Shown: in pieces, positions 36,376 through 47,770 of the stretch | Layout: each line of letters begins with the position of its first letter | How positions within the stretch are numbered: position 1 is the first letter of the stretch | Source of the DNA: Mesorhizobium neociceri | GTDB taxonomy: Bacteria > Pseudomonadota > Alphaproteobacteria > Rhizobiales > Rhizobiaceae | Reading direction: 5' to 3' | Assembly (NCBI RefSeq): GCF_013520985.1 | Contig: NZ_JACDTY010000002.1 | Span: 310,001 to 374,000 of the forward strand | DNA length: 64,000 bases | Translations under genes and position numbers: made by a program | Notes under the pieces: generated by a model | The model's database searches: none | The model's input: the letters and a program-made list of their open reading frames with translations, nothing else | What the model was told of the DNA's origin: nothing

Positions 36376-37368
36376 ATGCCGGATTATGACGTGCTTTGCA
36401 TCGGCAATGCCATTGTCGACATCATCGCCCAGTGCGACGACGCTTTTCTCGAAACCAACGGCATCATCAAGGGTGCGATGAACCTCATCGACACCAAGCG
36501 CGCCGAGCTGCTCTACAGCCGCATGGGCCCGGCGATCGAAGCGTCCGGCGGCAGCGCCGGCAACACGGCGGCGGGCGTCGCCAGCTTCGGCGGCCGCGCC
36601 GCCTTCTTCGGCAAGGTTTCGAACGATCCGCTCGGCGATATCTATGCCCACGACATCCATGCCCAGGGCGTTGCCTTCGACACCAAGCCGCTCGAAGGCC
36701 AGCCGCCGACGGCGCGCTCGATGATCTTCGTCACCCCCGACGGCGAGCGTTCGATGAACACCTATCTCGGCGCCTGCGTCGAACTCGGCCCGGAAGACGT
36801 CGAGGCCGACAAGGCATCCGGCGCCAAGGTGACCTATTTCGAGGGCTATCTGTGGGACCCGCCGCGCGCCAAGGAGGCGATCCGGCAGACGGCGAAGCTC
36901 GCACACGAGTCCGGACGCGAAGTGTCGATGACGCTGTCGGATTCGTTTTGCGTCGACCGCTACCGCGACGAATTCCTCGAGCTGATGCGCTCCGGCACTG
37001 TCGACATCGTCTTTGCCAACAGCCACGAGATCAAGTCGCTCTACCAGACCAAATCCTTCGACGAGGCGCTGGAGGCTATCCGCAAGGACTGCAAGATTGC
37101 CGCCGTCACCCGCTCTGAAAAGGGCTCGGTGATCGTGCGCGGTGACGAGACCGTCACCATTCAAGCGACGACGATCCGCGAACTGGTCGACACCACCGGC
37201 GCCGGCGACCTCTATGCCGCCGGCTTCCTCTACGGCTACACGACGGGACGCAGCCTGAAGGATTGCGGCGATCTCGGCTCGCTGGCCGCCGGGCTGGTGA
37301 TCCAGCAGCTCGGGCCGCGACCGCGGCAGAACCTGCGCAGCGCTGCCCAACTGGCAGGGCTGCTGTAG
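36376..37368 (+). CDS. adenosine kinase-type PfkB sugar kinase
   Basis: Ribokinase-fold kinase of 330 residues. The N-terminus VLCIGNAIVDIIAQCDD and SGGSAGNTAAGVASFGG (about residues 57-73) carry the substrate-binding motifs; the catalytic anion-hole motif is DTTGAGDLYAAGFLYG with Asp as base. SYFEGYLWDPPRAK-like text (TYFEGYLWDPPRAK) fits the adenosine kinase branch of alphaproteobacteria. It would phosphorylate adenosine to AMP. I use the ATG at 36376; a TTG codon lies directly before it. It is monocistronic as far as can be seen, followed by a 259-bp gap containing a small GGCGTC/GACGCC hairpin but no gene. Confidence 0.88.
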   Translation: MPDYDVLCIGNAIVDIIAQCDDAFLETNGIIKGAMNLIDTKRAELLYSRMGPAIEASGGSAGNTAAGVASFGGRAAFFGKVSNDPLGDIYAHDIHAQGVAFDTKPLEGQPPTARSMIFVTPDGERSMNTYLGACVELGPEDVEADKASGAKVTYFEGYLWDPPRAKEAIRQTAKLAHESGREVSMTLSDSFCVDRYRDEFLELMRSGTVDIVFANSHEIKSLYQTKSFDEALEAIRKDCKIAAVTRSEKGSVIVRGDETVTIQATTIRELVDTTGAGDLYAAGFLYGYTTGRSLKDCGDLGSLAAGLVIQQLGPRPRQNLRSAAQLAGLL

Positions 37369-37627
37369 TCCCGCTTGCGTCACCCCTGACGAGGCGTCAA
37401 ACGACGCCATCTGTCGTGCGCCTGTCATGGAGCACACCTACACGCAAAGTAGGGCGTTCCGCGGCTGACATTCGGGACGCCGGAAGTCAGTTGGGGTGTC
37501 CAAATGCAAGACAGCTACCTCTCGGGTCGCTGCGTCTGTTGCCGCTGCGCTTTCAGCTCTCCGCTATAGCCGTTCAACGAACCGGCCACAGCCTGGGAGG
37601 AGCGTGCGTGGCCAGCAAGACAGATGT

Positions 37628-38341
37628 ATGACCAGATTTCAGAACCCGACGGACGGAATCTCGCAGGAGGCCCTGGCAGGCCTCGTGGCCGAGGCGGTGC
37701 AGCAGGCTCTGGTCCAGCACGGCATGGCCATGGACCCGCAGGCATTGGCTTCGGCCGGTGCCATTGCCGGCAGCGTCGCCGCCGCCCTGACCTTCCTTTC
37801 GCAGACACAGCGGCTCGCCATCGAGACCTTCAGAGGCGAATGGACTGCGCTCGCCACCGAATTCGTCCAGTCGATGGCGGAAAAGGCGACGCGCCAAGGC
37901 ACGACGACCCGCAATGTTGCCGTGGTTAACGAGCCGGCTCCCGCAGACGATTCAGACAAGCCCGCCTCTCTCCTGCCCAGGGAGCGGATGCTTCAGTCGA
38001 TGCTGATCGAGGACTGGGCCGGCGAGGTCGCCGGGTCGACCTATCTGGAGGAGAAGTTCCGCATCCCGCGCTCGACGCTGCATCGTTGGCAAAGGCGCAA
38101 CGAGGTCATTGCGCTGCGCAAGGGCGGCCGCAAGCATGTCTTCCCGCTGGCGCAGTTCGTCGACGGCAGGCCGGCTGCCGGGATCAACGATGTGCTGTCG
38201 GCGATCGCAAATCCAAGGCTTGCCTGGTTCTGGCTAAACCGCGCCGCGCCGGAACTTGGCGGCCGCGTTCCGATCGAGATGCTTAAGCACGACATGGTGC
38301 AGGAAGTCGTTCTGGCCGCACGCGGATTTGCGACGACCTGA
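37628..38341 (+). CDS. HTH protein with C-terminal Xre/MbcA/ParS-like (DUF2384-type) region
   Basis: Protein of 237 residues. The N-terminal third is helical and Ala/Gln-rich (EALAGLVAEAVQQALVQHGM, IAGSVAAALTFL). In the middle, STYLEEKFRIPRSTLHRWQR looks like a helix-turn-helix (about residues 135-155), followed by LRKGGRKHVFPLAQF. The C-terminus (DVLSAIANPRLAWFWLNRAA, then ELGGRVPIEML) resembles the DUF2384 toxin-binding domain of MbcA/ParS/Xre antitoxins (xxWLNxPxxxLGGxxPxELL). No RES-domain toxin gene is adjacent. I take the ATG at 37628; a GTG at 37496 is in frame. Probably a DNA-binding regulator; its target is unknown. Confidence 0.7.
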   Translation: MTRFQNPTDGISQEALAGLVAEAVQQALVQHGMAMDPQALASAGAIAGSVAAALTFLSQTQRLAIETFRGEWTALATEFVQSMAEKATRQGTTTRNVAVVNEPAPADDSDKPASLLPRERMLQSMLIEDWAGEVAGSTYLEEKFRIPRSTLHRWQRRNEVIALRKGGRKHVFPLAQFVDGRPAAGINDVLSAIANPRLAWFWLNRAAPELGGRVPIEMLKHDMVQEVVLAARGFATT

Positions 38342-38721
38342 TTTTCCACCTCGATCGAGAACGATCGGCTGTTCGTGCCTTTGGCACTACTAAGCCAGGT
38401 AAATAGATTTCACAAAACAGTCATAATCGAATTCGAACCGCGTTATTTGCCATATATCCTCATATATCCCCGTCTCTTATGTACAGCTTGTGCCATTTGT
38501 GCCATATTGTCAAATATATGACGTGATAATTGCGCAACAATACTTTTCGAAGAGTCCAAAAGCTGCGTTTCAGACACAATCTCTGTTGATCGCCGCCGCT
38601 GCTTAGGCCATGTCGAAGGCGAGAGCACGGCGCGATGCGCGGCTTTCAGTATGGGGTGTATCGGCAGGCCTTAGAGTCATGTCCGACCTGATTTTGAACC
38701 TTTGACTGGAGATTCAAGAAA
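38342..38721 (+). other. AT-rich intergenic region upstream of the porin gene
   Basis: No gene seen in 380 bp. It is markedly more AT-rich than the surroundings, with direct repeats CATATATCC (twice, near 38453-38469) and TTGTGCCAT (twice, near 38488-38505), and CAAATATATG just after. It must carry the porin promoter and probably regulator sites. Confidence 0.6.
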
Positions 38722-39891
38722 ATGAACATCAAGAGCCTTCTTCTCGGCTCCGCCGCGGCCCTGATCGCGGTCTCGGGCGCGCGCGCCGCCGACGCGGTCG
38801 TCGTCGCCGAGCCGGAACCGGCCGAATACGTCAAGATCTGCGATGTCTACGGCGCTGGCTATTTCTACATCCCCGGCACCGAAACCTGCCTGCGCATCGG
38901 CGGCTACATCCGCTATGACGCCGGTGTCGGCGATGTCGGCTCGTTCGATGGTGTCAATAACGTACCGGACCATCAGGACGGCGACAGCCAGGACACCTTC
39001 TACAAGAACGCCCGCTTCACGCTGAGGACCTGGACCGGCCAGGAAACCGAACTCGGCACCTTGAAGACCTTCACCGAGACCCGCTTCAATTTCGGCAACA
39101 GCAGCGGCGACTATCTCAACCAAGCGGCTTCCAATGCGAACGACTGGCAGGGTCGTAACAAGTCGCTGTCGCTGCGCTATGCTTGGATTCAGCTCGGTGG
39201 CCTGCGCGTCGGTAAGGACGACACGGCTTTCGATACGTTCATCGGCTACGCCGGCAGCGTTATCCAGGATACGCTTGTTCCCTACGGTGGGCAGGAGAGC
39301 AACGTCGTTCAGTACTACTTCGACGCAGGCAACGGCTTCTCCGCTGTGGTCTCTCTCGAAGAAGGCGCTGGCGCGGTTGGCACCATTGACAGCTATGTTC
39401 CGCATGTCGTCGGCGGCGTGAAGTACAAGGGCGACTGGGGTGCGGTCACGGGCGTCGTCGCCTATGACAGCAACTACGAGGAAGTGGCGGGCAAGGTCCG
39501 TTTGGACGTCAATGTCAGCAAGGAGTTCTCGCTCTTCGTGATGGGCGGCTACGGTACGGACGACAACCTCACCGACAATGCTGGCAACGCCATCGACGCC
39601 AGCGGTCGCGGCTTCTACAAGCAGTGGGGTGGCAACTGGGCAATCTGGGGTGGCGGCACCTACAAGTTCAACGAAAAGACTGCGTTCAACGCCCAGGTCT
39701 CTTACGACGACTGGAAGAACCTCGGCGTCGCCGCTAACGTTGCCTATACCGTCGTGCCTGGCTTTACCGTCACGGCTGAAGTCGATTACCTCAATGCCGG
39801 AAAATTCGGCGACGCTGACTTCAACAACTGGACCAAGGCCAACAAGAAGAGCAGCCTTGGCGGCATCCTCCGCTTCCAGCGCTCGTTCTGA
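38722..39891 (+). CDS. outer-membrane porin (RopA/Omp2-type, alphaproteobacterial)
   Basis: Trimeric beta-barrel porin of 389 residues. The signal peptide is MNIKSLLLGSAAALIAVSGA, cleaved after ARA. The mature start AADAVVVAEPEPAEYVKICD and the following CLRIGGYIRYDAGVGD motif are hallmarks of the Rhizobiales porin family, including the conserved Cys pair (CDVYG...ETCLRIG). Alternating amphipathic strands end in the usual aromatic residue, LRFQRSF. The ATG at 38722 has GGAG upstream. A strong terminator follows within 20 bp, so it is monocistronic. It is likely highly expressed. Confidence 0.95.
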   Translation: MNIKSLLLGSAAALIAVSGARAADAVVVAEPEPAEYVKICDVYGAGYFYIPGTETCLRIGGYIRYDAGVGDVGSFDGVNNVPDHQDGDSQDTFYKNARFTLRTWTGQETELGTLKTFTETRFNFGNSSGDYLNQAASNANDWQGRNKSLSLRYAWIQLGGLRVGKDDTAFDTFIGYAGSVIQDTLVPYGGQESNVVQYYFDAGNGFSAVVSLEEGAGAVGTIDSYVPHVVGGVKYKGDWGAVTGVVAYDSNYEEVAGKVRLDVNVSKEFSLFVMGGYGTDDNLTDNAGNAIDASGRGFYKQWGGNWAIWGGGTYKFNEKTAFNAQVSYDDWKNLGVAANVAYTVVPGFTVTAEVDYLNAGKFGDADFNNWTKANKKSSLGGILRFQRSF

Positions 39892-39909
39892 TCGATCCGA
39901 TCCATCTTG

Positions 39910-39943
39910 AAAAAGGCCCGCAGCGCACGCTGCGGGCCTTTTT
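39910..39943 (+). terminator. bidirectional intrinsic terminator after the porin gene
   Basis: AAAAAGGCCCGCAG and CTGCGGGCCTTTTT pair perfectly around a short CGCACG loop. The A and T runs flank both sides, so it can also terminate transcripts of the convergent GGDEF gene. Confidence 0.93.
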
Positions 39944-39989
39944 CATTCGAGCACCGGGCGTTGCTGTGTCGTCGCGATGAGCGCTTCGC

Positions 39990-41063
39990 TCAGGCGGACT
40001 GGCGAAGCTCGCCGGCTTCGGACCCCAAAGCGTCGGTGGTGACCAGCCGGTCACGACCGTTTTTCTTGCCGATGTACATGAGCCGGTCGGCGAGCGCGAC
40101 CAGCGCGTCCGGATCGGCAGCCTCCGTCGGATAGATCGCAACGCCGACGGTGCAGCCGACATGGATGTCGCCACCCGGAGCGGGAACCTTGATGCGCAGC
40201 CGCTCCAGCACGCGCTCCGCCACGCGCACGGCCTTCTCCCTGGCCTGCTCCGCGTTCCCCGAAAACAGGAAGGCAAACTCGTCACCGCCGAGCCGCGCCA
40301 CGAAATCGGCGCTGCGCAGGATGGTGCGCAGCTTGTCCGATACGCGCTGCAGCAGCGCATCGCCAGCCTCGTGGCCGAGCGTGTCGTTGACCTGCTTGAA
40401 CCGGTCGAGGTCGATGAACAGAAGACCGGCTGCATCGCCGGTGCCGGCGCAACGGTCGATCACCGATTTGAGTTCGTTGTGGAAGGCGCGCCGGTTCGGC
40501 AGGTCGGTCAGCAGATCGTGGTTGGCCGAATGATCGCTCTGTTGCTTGGCCAGCTCGATCTCGCGCTTTTGCGCCGACAGCTCCTCGTTGGCGGCCTTGA
40601 GGTCGAGCAGCAGCTGGGCATTGAGGTCTTCGACGACCTTGCGGTCGCTGATGTCAACGACGAAACCCTCTAGGAATTCGAGCTCGCCGGCGTCATCCCA
40701 GACGCCACCGCCGATCTCGCGGACCCAGAGCGGTTCGCCGACCTGGGGCACGATGCGGTAGTCGACATTCCAGTTGCAGCGCGCCTCGATCGCCCGATCG
40801 ACGGCGTTATAGACAACCGCGAGGTCATCCGGGTGGATGGCCGAGACGTAGTCGCGTACCGCATTGTGGATGAAGTCACTCGGCCGATAGCCGCTGACAG
40901 TGAAAATGCCGTCGCTGATGTAGAGCATGGTATAGGACGCATCGTTACGGCAACGGTACAGATAACCATCCATGCGGCCGGTGATGCTGAGCAGCGCATC
41001 CAGCCGCTCGTCGTGGTAGACCCCCTGGCCGACCCCGGATATCGAAACCCCATGATGCTTCAT
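39990..41063 (-). CDS. PAS-GGDEF diguanylate cyclase
   Basis: Cyclic-di-GMP synthase of 357 residues. A PAS sensory domain covers about residues 20-140 (GRMDGYLYRCRND, DGIFTVSGYRPSDF, IHPDDLAVVYNAVD, and the PAC-type FLEGFVVDISDRK). A short coiled coil follows (NAQLLLDLKAANEELSAQKR), then the GGDEF domain from about residue 185 with HDLLTDLPNRRAFH. The active site is ARLGGDEFAFL, and RSAD lies five residues before it, the inhibitory I-site, so it should be active and feedback-inhibited. No EAL domain is present. I use the ATG at 41063 rather than an upstream frame opening. Confidence 0.9.
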   Translation of the reverse strand: MKHHGVSISGVGQGVYHDERLDALLSITGRMDGYLYRCRNDASYTMLYISDGIFTVSGYRPSDFIHNAVRDYVSAIHPDDLAVVYNAVDRAIEARCNWNVDYRIVPQVGEPLWVREIGGGVWDDAGELEFLEGFVVDISDRKVVEDLNAQLLLDLKAANEELSAQKREIELAKQQSDHSANHDLLTDLPNRRAFHNELKSVIDRCAGTGDAAGLLFIDLDRFKQVNDTLGHEAGDALLQRVSDKLRTILRSADFVARLGGDEFAFLFSGNAEQAREKAVRVAERVLERLRIKVPAPGGDIHVGCTVGVAIYPTEAADPDALVALADRLMYIGKKNGRDRLVTTDALGSEAGELRQSA

Positions 41064-41309
41064 GCCCGCACCCCCAGTTCGCGGTCTGAGCGCGCCGCAG
41101 ATGCCGTTACGGCAAGTCGGCAAGAGGCTTCCTATATCAGCTGAATATTATCAATCTCTTATGGGCTGAAATTCAACGCGGACGGGCCACGTGGCTCCTA
41201 TGACTGCTCCCACGGCCGAACCCCGAATCCGGGCCATTGGAGTGATTGCCTTTTCGTTCGGCACTTTGGTCCCTTGTGATAGCTGAATATTAGTTTCGAA
41301 CGGTTTTCC

Positions 41310-43589
<2,280 letters not shown>

Positions 43590-43875
43590 GATGCTCTTGA
43601 TTTCCTCGCCGGTGCCGCACCCTTGAGACGGGTGTGTGTTCTTGACCTTCCGGATTAAGGCTACACGCCACCGCTGTAAACCGCCAAGCGATCTTCATGC
43701 ATGCAGCGAAATCTCTCGGTGTCGGGGCAGATCAAGCGGTACCCCCGCTGACGAAGGCACGGTAAAAGCCGACCGCGGCACAGACTTGCCGCAAGCCGTC
43801 ACTGAGGCCCGGTCGTCCCCTGCTTTTCGAGCCGCCGGCATTAAACCCCGCACCCACATCTGCTAGCGTGCCGGC

Positions 43876-46605
43876 ATGAACATGCACACTTCAGCAGAAA
43901 CCGACGCCCCCGAGGTGACACCGTCGGCGCCCGCCGGCAGCGTCACGCCGATGATGGAGCAGTATATCGAGATCAAGGCGGCGAACCCGGATTCGCTGCT
44001 GTTCTACCGCATGGGCGATTTCTACGAGCTGTTCTTCGACGATGCCGAGAAGGCGAGCCGGGCGCTGGGCATCGTGCTCACCAAACGCGGCAAGCATCAG
44101 GGCCATGACATTCCTATGTGCGGCGTGCCGGTGCATGCGGCCGACGACTATCTGCAGAAACTGATCGGCCAGGGTTTTCGCGTTGCCGTCTGCGAGCAGA
44201 TCGAGGATCCGGCGGAAGCCAGGAAGCGCGGCGGCAAATCGGTGGTGCGCCGCGATGTGGTGCGGCTGGTAACACCCGGCACCATCACCGAGGACAAATT
44301 GCTGGCGCCGTCGGAATCGAGTTTCCTGATGGCGCTGGGACGGGTGAAGGGCGGCAGCAGCGACCATACCTTTGCGCTGGCCTGGATCGAAATCTCGACC
44401 GGCGTTTTTCGCGTTGCCGAGACCACAGCCGACCGCCTGCTGGCCGATGTGTTTCGCGTCGATCCGCGCGAGCTGATCGTCGCCGAGCCGGTGTTTTACG
44501 ATCCCGAGTTGAAGCCGGTGTTCGACGTCATCGGCCGCGTCGCCAGTCCGCAGCCGCCATCGCTGTTCGATTCGGCCTCGGCCGCGGGCAGGATCGCACG
44601 TTTTTTCGAGGTGGCGACGCCGGACAGTTTCGGCGCCTTCTCGCGCGCCGAATTGTCGGCGATCTCCGGCGCGATCGCTTACGTCGAAAAGACGCAGAAG
44701 GCCGAGCGGCCGCCTTTGTCACGTCCCGAACGCGAGGAGCAGGGATCGACGCTGTTCATCGACCCGGCGACGCGCGGCAATCTGGAACTGCTACGCACGC
44801 TGTCCGGCAGCCGCGACGGCTCGCTGTTCAAGGCGGTCGACCGCACGGTGACCGGCGGCGGCGCAAGGCTGCTTGCCGATCGGCTGATGGCGCCACTGAC
44901 CGACCCGGCGGCGGTCGGCGCCAGGCTTGATTCGGTGTCGTTCTTCCGCGCCGAGACTCGGCTCTGCCAGGCGGTACGGTCAAGCCTGAAGAGCGTCGCC
45001 GATATGCCGCGTGCGCTGTCGCGGCTGGCGCTCAACCGTGGCGGGCCACGCGACCTCGGCGCGCTGCGCGCCGGTTTCGAGGCGGCGGGCGCGATAGCCG
45101 AAATCTTCGCGACCACCACCTTGCCGCATGAATTGGCGGAAGCCCTTGCTGCTATTCAAGCGTTGCCTGAAGCACTCGCCCAACATTTGACGCAAGCACT
45201 CGGCGACGAGCTGCCATTGCTCAGGCGTGACGGCGGCTTCGTGCGCGGCGGCTACCACCCCGAGCTCGACGAGATGCGGGCGTTGCGCGATGAGTCTCGC
45301 AAGGTCATAGCCGGGCTGGAGCGCTCGCTGATTGAGGAGACCGGCATCCGCTCGCTAAAAATCCGGCACAACAATGTGCTGGGTTATTACATCGAGGTGA
45401 CCGCCAACCACCATTCGATCATGACCAGCAGCGACGGCGCCAAGGCGCGCTTCATCCATCGCCAGACCATGGCCAACGCCATGCGCTTCACCACGACCGA
45501 GCTTGCCGAACTCGAGACCAAGATCGCCAATGCCGCCGACCGGGCGCTGAGCATCGAGCTTGCCGCTTTCGACACGCTGACGGCTGAAGCTGTCGGCGAG
45601 GCGCAGAAGATCCGCGCCGGCGCCGATGCGCTCGCCGTGCTCGACGTGTCGGCAGCACTCGCGCTGTTGTCGGAGAGCGAAGCCTGGTGCCGGCCGCTGG
45701 TCGATTCCAGCCTTGCCTTCGACATAGCGGGCGGACGCCATCCGGTGGTGGAACAGGCACTGCGGCGCTCGGGCGAAGGGCCGTTCGTGGCCAATGATTG
45801 CGATCTGTCGCCGCAAGGCGGCGCCAAGGCAGGTGCGATCTGGCTTCTGACCGGTCCCAATATGGGCGGCAAGTCGACCTTCCTGCGGCAGAATGCACTG
45901 ATCGCCATCCTCGCCCAGACCGGCTCCTTCGTGCCGGCAACGTCAGCCCATATCGGCGTCGTCGACCGGCTGTTCTCGCGCGTCGGCGCCTCGGACGATC
46001 TGGCGCGTGGCCGCTCGACCTTCATGGTCGAGATGGTCGAGACGGCGGCAATCCTCAACCAGGCTGGTGAGCGGGCGCTGGTGATCCTGGACGAGATCGG
46101 CCGCGGCACCGCCACGTTCGACGGCCTGTCGATTGCCTGGGCGGCCGTCGAGTACCTGCACGAAAAGAACCGCTGCCGGGCGATCTTCGCCACTCACTTC
46201 CACGAGATGACGGCGCTGTCCGGCAAACTGCCGCGCCTGCACAATGTCACCATGCGGGTCAAGGAATGGGAAGGCGACGTCGTCTTCCTGCACGAAGTCG
46301 GCAAGGGTGCCGCCGACCGTTCCTATGGCGTCCAGGTGGCTCGCCTCGCTGGACTGCCGGAAGCGGTGGTCGGCCGCGCCAAAGAGGTGCTGCACCAGCT
46401 CGAGGAAGGTGAAGTCTCAGGCAAGGCCAACCGGTTGGTCGACGATCTGCCGCTGTTTTCGGTGGCGGCGAGGCGGGAAGCGCCCAAGCCGGCGAAGAGC
46501 GATGCTCTGGGTGCTGCAATCGGCGAGATCAACCCCGACGAGATGACGCCGCGCGAAGCCCTGGAAGCGCTCTACAGGCTGAAGGGGCTGGCTGGAAAGC
46601 CGTAG
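43876..46605 (+). CDS. mutS: DNA mismatch repair protein MutS
   Basis: Mismatch-recognition ATPase of 909 residues, slightly longer than most because of an N-terminal extension of about 25 residues. The mismatch-binding FYE motif appears in [16 protein letters not shown] (about residues 43-58). The clamp and core domains follow, with [17 protein letters not shown]. The ATPase has Walker [18 protein letters not shown], Walker [21 protein letters not shown], and [10 protein letters not shown]. Start: the ATG at 43876, with a second ATG two codons on ([10 protein letters not shown]). MutL is not in this window. Confidence 0.97.
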   Translation: MNMHTSAETDAPEVTPSAPAGSVTPMMEQYIEIKAANPDSLLFYRMGDFYELFFDDAEKASRALGIVLTKRGKHQGHDIPMCGVPVHAADDYLQKLIGQGFRVAVCEQIEDPAEARKRGGKSVVRRDVVRLVTPGTITEDKLLAPSESSFLMALGRVKGGSSDHTFALAWIEISTGVFRVAETTADRLLADVFRVDPRELIVAEPVFYDPELKPVFDVIGRVASPQPPSLFDSASAAGRIARFFEVATPDSFGAFSRAELSAISGAIAYVEKTQKAERPPLSRPEREEQGSTLFIDPATRGNLELLRTLSGSRDGSLFKAVDRTVTGGGARLLADRLMAPLTDPAAVGARLDSVSFFRAETRLCQAVRSSLKSVADMPRALSRLALNRGGPRDLGALRAGFEAAGAIAEIFATTTLPHELAEALAAIQALPEALAQHLTQALGDELPLLRRDGGFVRGGYHPELDEMRALRDESRKVIAGLERSLIEETGIRSLKIRHNNVLGYYIEVTANHHSIMTSSDGAKARFIHRQTMANAMRFTTTELAELETKIANAADRALSIELAAFDTLTAEAVGEAQKIRAGADALAVLDVSAALALLSESEAWCRPLVDSSLAFDIAGGRHPVVEQALRRSGEGPFVANDCDLSPQGGAKAGAIWLLTGPNMGGKSTFLRQNALIAILAQTGSFVPATSAHIGVVDRLFSRVGASDDLARGRSTFMVEMVETAAILNQAGERALVILDEIGRGTATFDGLSIAWAAVEYLHEKNRCRAIFATHFHEMTALSGKLPRLHNVTMRVKEWEGDVVFLHEVGKGAADRSYGVQVARLAGLPEAVVGRAKEVLHQLEEGEVSGKANRLVDDLPLFSVAARREAPKPAKSDALGAAIGEINPDEMTPREALEALYRLKGLAGKP

Positions 46606-46617
46606 CCCGATTCAGCC

Positions 46618-46645
46618 TTGACCCGATTGTACCGATTGGTACAAT
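46618..46645 (+). promoter_or_regulatory. promoter with embedded operator upstream of the DUF1348-tetR pair
   Basis: TTGACC (46618-46623) and TACAAT (46640-46645) are spaced 16 bp apart. The perfect 8-4-8 inverted repeat ATTGTACC-GATT-GGTACAAT (46626-46645) covers the spacer and the -10. A repressor bound here would block RNA polymerase, and the TetR encoded by the second gene is the obvious ligand. Confidence 0.85.
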
Positions 46646-46679
46646 ACTCACCATCGCCTTTGTCGATGGGAGAATTTTG

Positions 46680-47144
46680 ATGAGCCGTCCGCCGCTGCCG
46701 CCCTTCACCGCCGAGACCGCCGCGCAAAAGGCGCGGCTGGCCGAAGATGCCTGGAACAGCCGCGACCCGGAACGGGTTTCGCTCGCCTATACCGAGGACA
46801 GCACCTGGCGCAACCGCGCTGAATTCGTCGCCGGCAGAAGCGAGATCGTCGGCTTCCTCAAGCGCAAATGGGCGCGTGAGCTTGATTACCGGCTGATCAA
46901 GGAGGTCTGGACCTGGAACGAGAACCGCATCGCGGTGCGCTTTGCCTATGAATGGCGCGACGACAGCGGCCACTGGTTCCGCTCCTATGGCAACGAGAAC
47001 TGGGAGTTCGACGCGGCCGGGCTGATGCGCCGGCGCGTCGCCAGCATCAACGACCTGCCGATCACTGAGGCTGAGCGCAAATATCACTGGCCGCTCGGCC
47101 GCCGGCCCGACGATCATCCCGGCCTTACCGAACTCGGGCTCTAG
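46680..47144 (+). CDS. DUF1348 family (NTF2/SnoaL-like) protein
   Basis: Protein of 154 residues in the NTF2-like DUF1348 family of unknown function. The sequence [21 protein letters not shown] is followed by [20 protein letters not shown] and [21 protein letters not shown], which are typical of the family. The cone-shaped fold usually binds a small hydrophobic ligand. The ATG at 46680 is preceded by GGGAGAATTTTG. It is the first gene of a two-gene unit with the TetR regulator and is probably repressed by it through the dyad in its promoter. Confidence 0.87.
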   Translation: MSRPPLPPFTAETAAQKARLAEDAWNSRDPERVSLAYTEDSTWRNRAEFVAGRSEIVGFLKRKWARELDYRLIKEVWTWNENRIAVRFAYEWRDDSGHWFRSYGNENWEFDAAGLMRRRVASINDLPITEAERKYHWPLGRRPDDHPGLTELGL

Positions 47145-47191
47145 AGCATGATCCCTAGAACTGTGTCGCGCCTTTTGGCAAAGATCATGCT
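47145..47191. repeat. AGCATGATC...GATCATGCT palindromic repeat, copy 1
   Basis: The arms AGCATGATC and GATCATGCT flank CCTAGAACTGTGTCGCGCCT and further bases. It starts on the base after the TAG stop of the DUF1348 gene. The same layout (TAG, AGCAT.AT, AAAGTGTG-like core, ATGCTC) recurs at 60929-60978 after uspA. Confidence 0.8.
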
Positions 47192-47211
47192 CAAAGGGAA
47201 AGACTAAGCGC

Positions 47212-47766
47212 ATGCGCAGGATCGCGCCGAATCGAGCCGACCTGCTCGCCATCATCGGCGAGGTTTTCCGCGAGCACGGCTATGAAGGGGCGAGCCTGGC
47301 GCTGATCGGCGCGGCGACCGGCTTAGGCAAGGGCAGCCTCTATCACTTCTTCCCCGGTGGAAAGGAAGAGATGGCGGCGGCCGTCATCGCCCATATTGAC
47401 GGCTGGTTCGAGCAGAATGTCTTCGTGCCGTTGCAGGACAGGGCTAACCCGCATGCCGGCATCGGGCGCATGCTGGAGGCGACCGATAGCTATTTCCGCT
47501 CCGGTCGCCGGGTGTGCCTGATCGGCGCCTTCGCGCTGGACGAGTCCCGCGACCTCTTCGCCAAGGCGATCAGAAGCTATTTCGGCCGCTGGGTGGCGCA
47601 TCTTGCCGAAGCGCTGACCCGCACCGGACACAGTCCGGCCAAGGCGGGAGAACTTGCCGAAGAGACGGTCGGCGCCATCCAGGGCGCGCTCACGCTGGCA
47701 CGCGCCTTCGACGACACCGCCGTGTTTTCACGCGCGCTGCAGCGAGCACGAGTGGCGCTCGGCTAG
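47212..47766 (+). CDS. TetR-family transcriptional regulator
   Basis: Repressor of 184 residues. The helix-turn-helix lies at about residues 8-45: RADLLAIIGEVFREHGYEGA, then LIGAATGLGKGSLYHFFPGG, with the G(S/T)LYxxF motif that identifies the family. The C-terminal ligand domain includes CLIGAFALDESRDLFAKAIR. It forms a unit with the DUF1348 gene and ends 5 bp before the convergent metallo-hydrolase gene. Its likely operator is the 8-4-8 dyad at 46626-46645. The ligand is unknown. Confidence 0.92.
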   Translation: MRRIAPNRADLLAIIGEVFREHGYEGASLALIGAATGLGKGSLYHFFPGGKEEMAAAVIAHIDGWFEQNVFVPLQDRANPHAGIGRMLEATDSYFRSGRRVCLIGAFALDESRDLFAKAIRSYFGRWVAHLAEALTRTGHSPAKAGELAEETVGAIQGALTLARAFDDTAVFSRALQRARVALG

Positions 47767-47770
47767 AGTG

